Assembly: GCA_034687125.1 (NCBI GenBank)
Contig: JAQGBZ010000426.1
Coordinates: forward strand, 1-49,952
Length of the DNA: 49,952 nt
Direction of reading: 5' to 3'
From: Neelides folsomi
Lineage: Eukaryota; Arthropoda; Collembola; Neelipleona; Neelidae
Shown here: positions 36,248-47,437 of the stretch, one piece after another
Position numbering within the stretch: the stretch's first letter is position 1
Layout of the letters: every line of letters starts with the position of its first letter
Translations under genes and position numbers: made by a program
Notes under the pieces: model-generated
What the model saw: only the letters and a program-made list of their open reading frames with translations
The model's database searches: none
What the model was told of the DNA's origin: nothing

Positions 36248-37308
36248 TTAGGAGGAGTTGTGGTGGTTGTCCGAGTCCTCGTCGTCCTCGACGGTAGTGA
36301 TGTGAAGATTGTTGAGGGTGAAGGAGCAGGGCCTTGAGGCCGACCCAGTGGTCCCAATCCTTCTCCACAAACCTGATTCCTACCTAATTGAAACAATGGG
36401 AACCATCAGTTGGTTCAAAATGATGCCTTGGACTGAAAGAGGAGTCCACTGAATGACTCCACTCAATCCAAACTCAGAAATGGAATAATAAAATGTAAAT
36501 TATGCTACACATTGGGCAATCAAAACGTTAAATTAGTAACTTTGTCAAGGAAAGTGATCTCTCTCAAAGCCACTCAAAGGTGAATTGGGCGATTGGGTCC
36601 TTTTAGACACAAATCCTCACATTAGCTATTATAACTAACTATTGTATAACTATTGTATAATTATTGTATAATGCCAATGGGTTACTTATCAATTAGTTTA
36701 CACAAATCATTAAAAATGGGTTGGAATTTAACATTTATCGTAACATTTATCGACAAGGTTGGCTCATTTCCCCCACTTGGTTAACTAGAACATTACCATG
36801 TTGTTAAGTGATGATCTTTAATAATTAGTACCAATACCTTGGTAATTAGATTGTTCAATTAAGCTGATTCCTTAAGCTCTCTTGGTCTTACCCGCGGAGT
36901 TGTCAGGACTGAGAAGGAAAGGATGTCCCAAGTTATGGTTAGTTTTTACAGAAGTGAACGCGAGCCGTTGATTGTCGTTTCTTCCACTCATCACCGACCT
37001 GACCTTCACCTCATTGAGCCTTCTGAGGAGAAGGAGTCTCATGGTCAGCTCAAGTCCTTCCACTCCCAATAAAGGCTCAAAACGGTCAAAGTTGAGCTAA
37101 AGGACTCACATTTAATTATCCATGTATGTGGCTCTCTATCACCTTGACCTCTCTTTATCTATATACACATATAGTGTATTTATAATTTTTATTATGTAAC
37201 AACTTTATTCTCCGCTCAGAGACCCCTTCGGAACCCTTGGAATCACATAAAACTTTAGATTTTGAAATCCAGGACCAATTCCTGGCGAATCCTTCTCCTA
37301 CGCTTTAA
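36248..37308. other. candidate protein-coding locus, strand unresolved
   Basis: GC-rich islands here support in-frame chains on both strands. Minus: exon 37096-36892 (acceptor CCTTTAG, donor GTAAGA) encodes 'FEPLLGVEGLELTMRLLLLR' and onward; it joins in phase to 36372-36248, which ends in an acidic tail 'VEDDEDSDNHHNSS' and a stop. Plus: 36864-37043 ('MSQVMVSFYRSEREPLIVVS', 'IEPSEEKESH') joins in phase to 37220-37308 ('LDFEIQDQFLANPSPTL' and a stop). The minus exon covers all the GC-rich part at 36880-36950, which favours minus slightly; the plus frame covers it as well. No start exon and no family match were found for either strand. Confidence 0.35.
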
Positions 37309-38481
37309 TACATAACTCAATTGTAGTTATTTTATTACTTTAAGTGCTTACCTACATAATATACATACCTACCTATGTATAATACATATATACCTATACC
37401 TCCTCATGTATGTACTTATATATAAATATTAATTTCACAATTGACAGTTTAAATTCAACTAATGCTAATTAATTATTACTCTTATATTTATATTATTAAC
37501 AGCATCTAAAATTAAGATCCATAATCCAATATTTCAATAATAGTCTTTATGTAGTAGTTGCAAAATCGTTCCTTATGTCATATTTAAATAATTGGCATTT
37601 ATAAGAATAGGTTTAATGCCAAGACTATTCACGCCAGTTGTAAATCTATAAAATATATGGTTTACATATGGGCATTGTTTGTCCGTCGCCTCTGAGGCCT
37701 CAGAGGGAAAGTTTGACCAATCGCAGTGAGGGTTGGGATTGGGATGTAAAAAGGACCCTTAAAACTTTTCAGTAGTACTTATTATGTAGAAATTCAGTAC
37801 TCGACTCAAATGGAATGGATATAAAAGATATACCATACAGGTTTACACATATGTGTCACAACATGTGACATTTCACATCTCGGATTATTCTTCGGCTTCC
37901 TTCAAAGAATCCTATTTATACTCAAATATGGGATTAAGATAAGAGAGGGAATTTTCCACCTTCCTTGAGTTCTGTGAGCGGGAAAACAACCCATGCTCCA
38001 ACCTCCGACTGGTCCGACTCCGACCCGTGTCACGTCTCACCCTCTTCCGATTTATTATTATTATTCCCAGTACATTCAATTTACCAACATCGCATCATTG
38101 ATCATTGTCACACTCGAGTAAGAGGTCAACTATCGTTGGACCCAAGAGAGGCATCATCAAAGGGTCGAGCCCCGAATATCGTAAGTAAAACCTTTAATAA
38201 ACCTGTTAGTTTAGGGTTTATTTAATCTCTCTAAATTAAAGATTTTATTTGGCAAATACCCGATTCTCAATAAGCTTTAAATGATTTAATTCCCTTCCAT
38301 TTAACACAAGAAGCAGCGCCCATTAATTATTTCGCTACTCTTAATAACCCAATCGTGATTTTAAGACCCAGATTATGATAGGATTATTATTAATTTATTT
38401 TTCTATCCATTTCAATCCGGAGTAAATAAAATAATTAATGGTTTATTCAGGAATGAGCTTATGGTTTGATCGAAAGTAAGT
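37309..38481 (+). other. 5' region and likely non-coding leader exons of Su(var)3-9
   Basis: After an AT-rich stretch, a GC-richer segment ends at a strong donor (ATATC|GTAAGT, exon end 38179 approximately) and may begin at the acceptor TTATTATTATTCCCAG near 38069. A second acceptor (GGTTTATTCAG) at about 38450 leads into the exon that holds the Su(var)3-9 ATG. These look like 5' UTR exons. I found no eIF2-gamma coding sequence here. Confidence 0.4.
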
Positions 38482-40673
38482 ATGGGATCTCTCGCGAAGA
38501 ATGAGTCGAGTTGTAGTGATAAGGAAAATAAGGACGAGGATTCCAAGACAGGATCACCAAAAGACGAAAGTAACGATGACGAGCCTCTTCCCAAAGGAAT
38601 CTACGAAGTTGAGAAAATTCTCGATCATCGTGAATACAAGAATGCTATTGAATATTTTGTGAAGTGGAAGGGATATGCCGAGTCTGAAAATACTTGGGAA
38701 CCCTGTGGCAACTTGCTCGATTGTGACATTACAAAGACTGATTATTTCCTCAAGAGGAGACAACAAGTTTTGAACCGCGTTACAAAAGGGGAGAATCATT
38801 ACGATGAGGATGACGGGAGTAAACAGAGGAAACGGAGGAAGACAGATCCCAAATTCAGCATTCCGCCAGATCCAAGGCCCTTGCGAATCATTTGCCTTGA
38901 ATACATTAAAGACAACCCGATGACCGATGAGGATGCCTTGGTATAATATTTTCCATAATTCTTCTGTTGTTTTAAATTATATATTTACTCTATATTTTAA
39001 ATTTGAGGGTTTTTGTCCATTTTTATTTACAAGTTTAATCGATTTACAGTTCGAGCGGGGAATAATTAAAAGGCTCCTTTCTGGGTTCGATATTAAAAAA
39101 TGGAAAATTGATAGAGTTTTGAAGGGAATCGAAAACAAAGCAATTGGCAATGCCACCGAAGACGAACGAAAACTGAAGCACCAGATCTTAATTTTTAAAA
39201 TTGAAGAAGAGAGAAGTAGACAGAAAATAAAGTTGACGGTTTGGAAATAAATATTAAGATAATTATATGAATTGATATACTGATAAGTATAATATGATCT
39301 ATATTTTAATTTTAGTTAAATATGCAATTAAATACATATATTACTAGCTATATTTATCTTTATTTAGAAATGGGAACATAAAATGAATCTTATTACCCAA
39401 AGGAAACCAATAATTACTGTTGAAAACAAAGTCGACCTTACCGGTAAATCTTTTTATTTAATCTTCTAATACCGGTTTTAGTAATTTTATTATATTCGAA
39501 TTCTCATGTTTGAAGTCAATTTTTGCACCCATAGGTCCCCCCAAGGATTTCACCTACATCGACGACTACAAAGTAGACGCTGATATTTACATTGATGAGA
39601 ATCCTCCTTTCGGCTGCGATTGCACTGCTAATGACTCTTTTATTGACGACTGCCAAAAAAACTCTACTGGTTGCAGAAATCTTCATGACAATCGCCAGTT
39701 TCCTTACACAGCAAAGAAGATGTGAATGACTATAAAATGATTATAATTATTATGAACATAACTAATATATATGTATAATTAGAGTATATTTCTCTTCTTA
39801 CTTCAGAGATTTTAATTTTTTTTAATTTTGAAGTTTGCAAGTGCCTGAAGGCACTGGGATATTCGAGTGTCATAAGCAATGTCGGTGTGGGCCGAATTGC
39901 AGCAATCGGGTTGTGCAAGATGGGAAGGCTGGGCTTATTGGACGAAGCTATTCAATCTTCAGAACTAGAGATGGAAGAGGTTGGGGTCTGAAAACTCTCA
40001 AGGTGACATAATTAGTCTTTTAATCACTTTTTATTATTATTTTACATTATGAGCGATTCGATTACTATTTGATAAGTTTTATTACTTGTAGTTTAATTTT
40101 TCAAAATGATCTAATAAGTCCAATAAATCCAATTAGGATATTAATAAGGGCGAATTTTTGGGTCTTTATCTTGGCGAAGTGATCCAGACGGAAGAAGCCG
40201 AACGTCGCGGGAACACTTATGATGACAATGAGAACACGTATCTTTTCGATCTCGATTTCAACGTACAAGACAATTGTCCATACACAGTTGACGCGTACAA
40301 ATTCGGGAACTTTTCTCATTTCATTAATCATTCGTGTGAACCCAACGCTGCCGTTTACGCAGTCTGGATTGATTGCCTTGATATCAATCTCCCTAAATTG
40401 GCTCTCTTTTCTCGTGTTGTAATCAAGAAGGTATTTTAATATATTTTAAAGTGATTTTTAATTCATCCGTTATTATGTCTAATTTCATTAACATTTGAAT
40501 TATTAATTTTGACTATTTGCCAGGATGAGGAAATCACTTTCGATTATGCAAAGAAAATGAATGACGTTGACCGAATTAACGCCACGAGAAACATGGGCCC
40601 GTTGTCGACATTGAAACCCGTTCGAAAGGAGTGCCAATGCGGGTCTTCCATTTGCAGGGGAAATTTATTTTAA
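38482..40673 (+). CDS. Su(var)3-9: Su(var)3-9 histone H3 lysine-9 methyltransferase
   Basis: Seven exons join in frame: 38482-38940, 39050-39238, 39368-39443, 39535-39721, 39834-40002, 40137-40430, 40524-40673; about 507 residues. The enzyme trimethylates H3K9 in heterochromatin. A chromodomain lies at about residues 41-90 ('YEVEKILDHREYKNAIEYFV' then 'KWKGYAESENTWEP'). The pre-SET cysteines follow ('FGCDCTANDSF', 'CHKQCRCGPNCSNRVVQ'), then SET motifs 'GWGLKTL', 'YLGEVIQTEEAERRG', 'NHSCEPN' (about 424-430) and 'EEITFDYAK', and the post-SET 'CQCGSSICRG'. All residues expected for an active SET enzyme are visible. It is a stand-alone gene, unlike the eIF2-gamma/Su(var)3-9 arrangement of many insects. 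A polyadenylation hexamer lies near 40898. Confidence 0.97.
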
Positions 40674-41361
40674 TATAATGGATTGATGCATGAATCTGGA
40701 TGGAAATATATTTCTGCAAGTTTGTCCACTGGCAACTTATAAAACCTGTTTCAATTTTTGTAAACATTTATATTAACTTTCTTCCTATATTTCCCGATCT
40801 AACAATTAATATATCCAAAATAGTAACTTATATTAAATATAATTGACTGAACCTTTTCTCACTGTCAGATTAAACTGCAAATTATTATATTATTGCTAAT
40901 AAAACAATGAAATATTTTTAATTTATTCGTTAATTAATCATTTTTATAAGAAATCATTTATTTGGCAAAAAAATCATTAAAGGAGCTACCAAATGATCTG
41001 TGGGGAATTGTGAAACATTTCATTTTGTTCGATTTGCTGTAATATCCTGTAGAGTTCCCGTTCAGTATTTAGTTCATTTCATAAGAATTGACTCGAATTG
41101 AGGAGCCAGGAAGAAATCTTTACATTTAAAGATCTTACTTTTAAATCTTAATGTTAGTTGGTTTTATTATTCATTACAGTTTATTAGAGCATTTAAAGTT
41201 ATTGAGAGGATTTAGTCCTTGTGCTTTACATTGTTCTATAGTACACGATAATCTTGTTTAATTACTGTAATTAAACTAATTTGTATTAATTAGTTTAATT
41301 ACTAATTAATACAAATCTAATCTTTTTTCAGAAAGCGAAGTTGAACCGAGTTCAATTGGCC
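40674..41361. other. intergenic between Su(var)3-9 and NELF-E
   Basis: Very AT-rich, with the Su(var)3-9 3' UTR at its left and an acceptor (AATCTTTTTTCAG) at about 41330 that ends a probable NELF-E leader intron. No coding exon is seen. Confidence 0.45.
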
Positions 41362-42567
41362 ATGCCTTTCCTTCATTTCCCGACTGCTAAAACTGATGAA
41401 GAAATGATTTTAATGGCAAAATATAACAAGCTTAGAAAAAAGGTATTAACTAATATTATTAATAATGATTAATCTTTGAGCATTTAGTTCAAACATACGC
41501 GATTCGAAATTATAAAAGTATTTAATAATTAATTATACGTGTCTTTAGTTTGATTATTTGGCTTTATATTATTAGAAAAAAGCTCTTCATGAGATGAAAT
41601 CTCCTAAGCCTGAACCAGAAAAAATCAATCCGCATAAAAGACAGCTTGATCCAAAAGATGCAAAAGAGCTCGCGAAAAAACTTTTGATCTCTGGAAAAGT
41701 GAGCATTCCACAGAAGCCCGTGGTGGAAAAAACAATTTTCAAGAGATCGAGAATTCTCGAGAAGAAAATCTATTCAGGTAAGAAAATAGGAACAATGAGT
41801 AATAAAACATTTACTTTTTGTAAAATCAAAAAATTGTTTTTATCAAATATGTAATAAGCTCAGGTCGAATTGAAGCCACGCCAATTCATGGATCGGAATA
41901 TCTCGGGTCATTTTCTCAAGTGTCTGACTCTTCATCGTCGACGAGCATTCAATTTGAGCCTTTTACACCAACGTATTCCAATGACAGCTCCAGCGACGAT
42001 AAAGATTTGTCAAGTTCGCCATCGTCCACCAACAGTCCTCGGAATTACAGAAAGACGTATGCAACCATGGACTCTCCGTCGCCCTTCGACTACAAGAAAG
42101 GAATGTCAAGTCCTTACAATTCGCCCAACAAACCCAAACGAGGTCCAACGATCTACGTCCATGGTCATTCACTCCAGGAGGAGGCCATGAAGGAGGCGTT
42201 TGAGAAATTTGGGAAAACGGTCAGCATCAAAATCAAATCTTCCTCAACTGGATTTGTAACTTTTGACAAAACTGAATCAGCTGAAGCGGCCATTGCTGAG
42301 GTTTGCCAAATTTATAATTTTACCTATTTCATTGGCCAATTAAAACAAGTTAATTTTGAATGAAATTAATTTTAACAGATCAACAACTCTGGGTCAGACG
42401 ATTACGGATTTGAGGTTTCATTTGCCAGAAGGCAACCTTCAATACCCCAACTAATTAACGATGCTTCGGCTTCTGCTACGTGGACAGCCTTAGCATCAAG
42501 TCAATCCCAAAAGGGAACACATATGGATAAAAGAGAACAACTCACTTATGAACATACTGAACTATAA
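41362..42567 (+). CDS. NELFE: negative elongation factor E (RNA-binding NELF subunit)
   Basis: Four exons join in frame: 41362-41442, 41576-41777, 41864-42300, 42379-42567; about 302 residues. NELF holds RNA polymerase II in promoter-proximal pausing and subunit E binds nascent RNA. The N-terminus fits the family ('MAKYNKLRKKKKALHEM', human 'QKKFNKLKKKKKALLAL'), and 'FKRSRILEKK' matches human 'FKRSRTLEGK'. A serine-rich linker follows, then an RRM ('TIYVHGHSLQEEAMKEAFEK', 'STGFVTFDKTESAEAAIAEI', 'FEVSFARRQP'), then the terminal 'SATWTALASSQSQKGTHMDK' element. The long Arg-Asp repeat of vertebrate NELF-E is missing and is replaced by the Ser-rich segment. The start follows an acceptor by 31 bases and matches the family N-terminus. 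Confidence 0.95.
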
Positions 42568-42808
42568 ATTGACCTCATTAATTCATATTTTAATTCATAT
42601 TTTAATTGAAGTTGTTCACGAGGAGTCATTTATCCATTTTTTGTAATATGTACATATCTATGTACATAACATATAATATTTATGTATTTTTCTATTGAAA
42701 ATAATATATTTTTTTATTCATTTCAGCAAAGTTGAAAATTAGGAGTTAATTTTCAGTTTTTGGTAGTTGGAAAAGAAGTTCTTTAGGTTTATACGAATTA
42801 ATCTCGTT
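42568..42808. other. NELF-E 3' UTR
   Basis: AT-rich sequence with no clear coding. It runs up to the left end of the inverted-repeat element. Confidence 0.5.
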
Positions 42809-43440
42809 ATTTAATACTGTTGTCGCAAATTAAAGATCGATTAACGACTAAGAAATGAGTTAAGGGATTCTCATTATTCATAATTTGGAAATTATTTAAT
42901 TATTTTGGATACAAAGGTGGCCAAATTAATTGAATACTGATGTAATGCAATATATTCAGATAGGAAATTATAAAAATGTCAAAATTCGGCTGGCATTTCT
43001 CCATTGGCCATAAAGTGTCGCTTTTCATTTGTATTGGAAGAAGTAGTGAGAAGTTAGGTAACAATTGTTAATTTTTATTTTAATTTTCTCCATCTATATA
43101 AATCATTAGATTAGTAATCTCGAATATCGATGTAGTCAAAAACATTTCCAACATAAATTTGGTAGAAAAGATCTGCTCATAGATACTTTCATACATTTAC
43201 AAAGCTATCGCGAACGAGAAAAATCATCATGCGATCGGAAATTACCGGACCGGAACGTTCCGATATTTTTCCGTTCCGGTCAAATCGAAACTCGATGGAG
43301 TAACATACTAGAAACATACGTTCCGAGCTCAGTCCGGCTTGGGTTTTGAATCGGCCTGACTGGACCTGACAATGAGTATCACATAACACGTTTCAATTCA
43401 AGTCGTTAGCCGAACTTTATTTGCGACAACAGTATTAAAT
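42809..43440. mobile_element. 632-bp non-autonomous DNA transposon with terminal inverted repeats
   Basis: Bases 42809-42830 and 43419-43440 are perfect 22-base inverted copies of each other (core ACTGTTGTCGCAAAT). The similarity continues inward with gaps for about 20 more bases (TAAAG..CG..TAACGACT on both sides). The flanks read TTAA|TACTG and CAGTA|TTAA, so the target duplication could be TTAA (piggyBac-like) or TA (Tc1/mariner-like). No transposase frame exists inside. The right half is GC-richer and holds a smaller palindrome around 43245-43280 (GACCGGAACG ... CGTTCCGGTC). Confidence 0.85.
43246..43280. repeat. short GC-rich inverted repeat inside the transposon-like element
   Basis: GACCGGAACG is followed about 15 bases on by its inverted copy CGTTCCGGTC, and CGGAACGTTCCG is itself a perfect 12-base palindrome. 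Together they could form a stable hairpin. Confidence 0.6.
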
Positions 43441-43896
43441 ATCTCATTTATTAATATTTTTTGAAAAATGAAATGATTTATGGTCGATTCATTGAATAAA
43501 GAATTTTTTAAGAGAGTTTTTTGGTTAAGTGTCTAAGCATCTCATTTCATTAATTTATTTTAATACACAATACATTACACATCTTATTATTCTATAGTTT
43601 TCATAAATTGTGTAATCATCTTAAATAATGTTTAGAATTTGATAAAAAACGAATATGAGAAATTTAGACAAATGAAAAGCAAAGTTTTTACGTATGGAGG
43701 AGAATGAGACAATGAATCCAACCATTAGTATAAATCAAGCACATTTTGGTGGGCTTGGTACAAATTTGGCAATTGTTACTTGACGTTTTATTTGATCTTT
43801 AATACTTTTTACAAATTTATTCCTAGTTTTTTTAATTATCCAATCTTATAATAAATATAAAAATTCATCGTTTTCATTGTGAGTTTCATTTTCACA
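43441..43896. promoter_or_regulatory. promoter region of UVSSA
   Basis: AT-rich intergenic sequence before the UVSSA ATG. I see no coding exon and no sure core promoter motif. Confidence 0.4.
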
Positions 43897-46764
43897 ATGT
43901 TGGATAAAGATCAATGTGATCGAATGTGTAGTTTAATAGAAAAACTTACTACAAATGGTAGAAAGGACCTCGATTGCGAACTATTTACCAAGCTCTACTG
44001 CTATTGCGAGTAAGAATTTTTAAATAAACAAGAAAGTTAAAGACATTTAACATAATAGATTTTAATTACATTTTATTTTAGGAATTCTGATTATTTGAAA
44101 TTTGCCCTTGCCAAAATCTTCACTTCCCTTGAGAAAAAACATGCTGAAATTAGACTTGGAGCGTTTCTCATCATTGAAGAAATGTTTGAGTATGACCAAT
44201 TGTTCATATAATGTATGTTATATATTAAGTTAACAAATTGATATATTTTAATTCAAAGATTTGTCATATTTCGCAGGCGATCTTCATATGTCCGTGAATT
44301 GATTTTGGACGATTTTAACAAAATCATTGAATTGACGCTTGAGAGCGATCCAAAGAAGAAATTGCCACCGCCATTGGCAGCAGCTCAAATGTTAAAACAG
44401 CGTGTGCTCCAAGCAATTCATAAATGGAAAGAAAAACATTCACATCGTCACTTTAGGATCAATGCTCCATACAATTACATCAAAGCAGTAATGAAAGTAA
44501 AAAAAACAATTAAAATCACTTCTATAATTATTATTCCTATCCTATTATTCATAAAATATAATTCCGTATTTGTATTTAAAATATACATCTTTTGAAGGTT
44601 GACTTCAACGATTCGCTTAAGCGAACTCAAATGGAAATAATGAAAGAAAATGCCAAACGCGAAAAGGAACTTGCCAAGATCAAATTGAAAACCAATGAGG
44701 TGAGATGTGAAATCGATGCGAATCAGGACGAAATTTCTCGTGTTGTTTCTGAAATGAGCAACTGCCTCAGTTTGCTCATTCCCAAACCAGAAGATTTGTT
44801 CAAGGAATCTGGGGACAATTTGGAATGTGAGGAATCTGACGATGAGGACTTGGACCTGCGAGAGCATGGATTATATGGCCCATGTCAAACTGTTTCCATT
44901 CAATTGAGCAAAATACAAGATGGCAAAATCGTTGTTGAAAAAACGGCCGACAACGAAGCGATTATTGAAACTCTGAAGGACTCTTACTCACTGGCAAAAA
45001 ATAAATATTTACCAATTGTTCTCAAATGGAATCGAATTGTAAGCAAAGAAGGTGATTCATCATTTTAATATTTTTATATTTAAGACAACAATTAATCATT
45101 AAAAAATTTAAGTCAACAATTAAGCATTTAAATATTTTTCAAATGCCTTTTTGTATAGAAGATTCATCTCTTTTTAAAAGTGTATCCGAAATGAAAGATT
45201 TATTATTGAAGGAAATCCAAGACTTTGAGAAGTTGAAAATTGAAGGGCTCAGTTTTAAAAGTCTTAATTTTTCAGGTAATTGTCGTAAATGTCGTAAATC
45301 GTAAATGTAAAAGCTTAATTAAAAGTTATTAGTAATAAATAATAAAGCATTAATTTCACATTATAATTATTTAAAGGTTCAGAAGAAGTCGAAACAAGCG
45401 ACTCTGATTTTGAAGAAGTAGAAGATGGCAAAGGTGGATATGAATCCGACGTTGTTGCACCTCCAGTTCCAATTAAAAATACTTCATCTAATGATCCACC
45501 ATTGAGTTTAATTTCTTATGAACCTGTCCCTGGTCCGAGCAAAAGTATTTCATGTGAAAAGTCTATTAAGGTAATTAGTAATTACATTATTATATTACTA
45601 TAACTTATCCAATATACCAAAACTTAAACCATATTTATTATTGGATCTTGTCTTGTAGGTTGAAGATGAATCAAAATTGTATTTGAACGAAAGCAGAAAA
45701 AGTAAACTTCTCAAAGTCGCCCCGAAAGTTCCTTATGACGTTGATTTATTAAATTGGGAGGATCGAGATTATAAACCACCAACTATACAATTGTAATTCC
45801 ATCAATTATTTATTCTTATAACTTTAAAATAAATCTATTTTATTAAATATAACCAATCTTAACCAATCTTCAAAATAAGGTAATTTATAATTGATAAATC
45901 AACTTACCTGATTTTATTGGCAGTGTTGAGTCCGACACACATAGATTTTGGCAACCTCAAGATCGTCAAGGAGAAATCATTGAGTTGCCTCATCTCGACG
46001 GTTACAGAACAAGGAAAATTGAATTTGCTGGAAAATTCGAACCTGTCAAATGGACATGCAGAGCTCCGATGTCAAATGGAAAACTTTGCCCAAGAATGGA
46101 CAGGGAAAAGGTAATTGAATGTTAATTTGGTAATTTAAAGTAATTTAATGTCTGAAATTGTCATTTTAGCTTAATAGAAGTATCGACAAAGGTATCCTTA
46201 TTTTCTATTTTCTTTTTAAGTGTCCCTTTCACGGTAAGATCGTGGGAAGAGATGAAGCCGGAAATCCCACGAATCCTAAAGATATTGCAGACATTGAAGC
46301 AAAGAAGTTAAAAGAAGAAGAAGAGGGAATTCCAGAATGGCAAGATCCAAAATTACTAAAGGAATTGAAGGTGAAATTAAAATAATTATCTGACCAACTC
46401 GTAATATTTTATATATTTACTCATACAAGTAAATATTTGGTATTTGCAGGCGCAAATTGGAATTGACTTGACAGTTCGAAAAGGAAAAAGGGGGAAAAAG
46501 AAGAAAACATTTTCAGAAATTTATCCAAATCTCACAGACATCTCACAACCCCCACCTGACCCAAGAACTAGAATTGGGAAAAAGATATTTAAAAAGTTAG
46601 TTTAAAAGTTAATTTAGGTTATGGTGAAATTACTATTTAACGAGTAATTTACTCACTTTTGATGCATTTTTAGGAAAACTATGAAAAGAATTGGAGAGGA
46701 ACTCGACAGAGCAAGCCATAAGAAGCTCAATGACAAATTTGGAGATCAATTTAATTATCAATAA
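43897..46764 (+). CDS. UVSSA: UV-stimulated scaffold protein A
   Basis: Eleven exons join in frame: 43897-44009, 44082-44189, 44277-44496, 44598-45051, 45159-45275, 45377-45570, 45659-45792, 45924-46110, 46221-46370, 46450-46595, 46674-46764; about 637 residues (human 709). UVSSA brings TFIIH to stalled RNA polymerase II in transcription-coupled repair. The N-terminal VHS/ENTH-like helical domain spans about residues 1-150 ('ELFTKLYCYCENSDYLKFAL', 'RSSYVRELILDDFNKIIELT'). An acidic TFIIH-binding-like stretch and 'DLDLREHGLYGP' follow. The C-terminal DUF2043 zinc motif is intact: 'KWTCRAPMSNGKLCPRMDRE' then 'KCPFHGKIVGRDEAG'. A tempting 22-base mini-exon near 46170-46191 would break frame and was left out. 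AATAAA lies near 46838. Confidence 0.94.
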
Positions 46765-47437
46765 TTAATTCATCAAGTTGAGTACGTACCTATTACCTAT
46801 TCATATAAAAGTATTAACTAACTTACTATAATTATCAAATAAAACACACATACCTAATAATTAGAGACCGGATATTTATGTTTTAACATATTTTTTATCT
46901 TTGAGGAATATCGCCTGAAACTTTGGAAGCGTCCATATTGACCAAAATAAGGAATCTATAGACCATGTTGTTAGAGAATATTTTGCATATTAGGGACTTT
47001 TAGGGAATATACGGAATATTAGGGAATATAATGATTTATCATCAAAGCGTTTCCTGGCGTTTCCACTCATATGATGAATATTTATAAAGTTCATTATAAT
47101 CTCGAGTTAAATGAAAAATCACTAAAATTAAAAACACTCACAAGCTTTTTTGTTAAACTTATTTTTATTATTTTAATTGCATTCATTTTGTTCATCATTG
47201 AGAATTTTGCCTTGTGTTAATAATTGTGTACTTTGTACTCTAATAGGTTTTTTCACGAAAAGTTGGATATTTTATCATAATGCTAAAAAGCCTGTGTTGT
47301 TGCGATATTAATGTTCAACATTTTTATTTTATCAAAAAATCCAGTATTATAAATTACTCTACTAACATCATAACATGATAAGTTATAAGGATTTACTAAA
47401 TATTACTTAACAAATTATCAAAATTGGCTAATTTGGT
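46765..47437. other. intergenic between UVSSA (+) and the expansin-like gene (-)
   Basis: Convergent 3' ends. At 46970-47035 a short sequence related to 'agggaatat' is repeated about four times in tandem with spacers. Otherwise AT-rich with no coding exon. Confidence 0.5.
46970..47035. repeat. short degenerate tandem repeat ('agggaatat' units)
   Basis: Units such as 'tagagaatat', 'tagggaatat', 'cggaatat' and 'tagggaatat' follow one another with small spacers. Likely a minor local expansion with no clear function. Confidence 0.45.

Noticed and set aside
43189..43389. 66-codon minus frame inside the inverted-repeat element
   Set aside because: It lies wholly inside the non-autonomous element, has no transposase motif and is explained by the GC-richer palindromic block.
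46165..46195. 22-base mini-exon in UVSSA (CTTAATAGAAG...AAAG|GTATCC)
   Set aside because: Its length is not a multiple of three and including it breaks the conserved 'REKCPFHGK' zinc motif, which joins perfectly without it.
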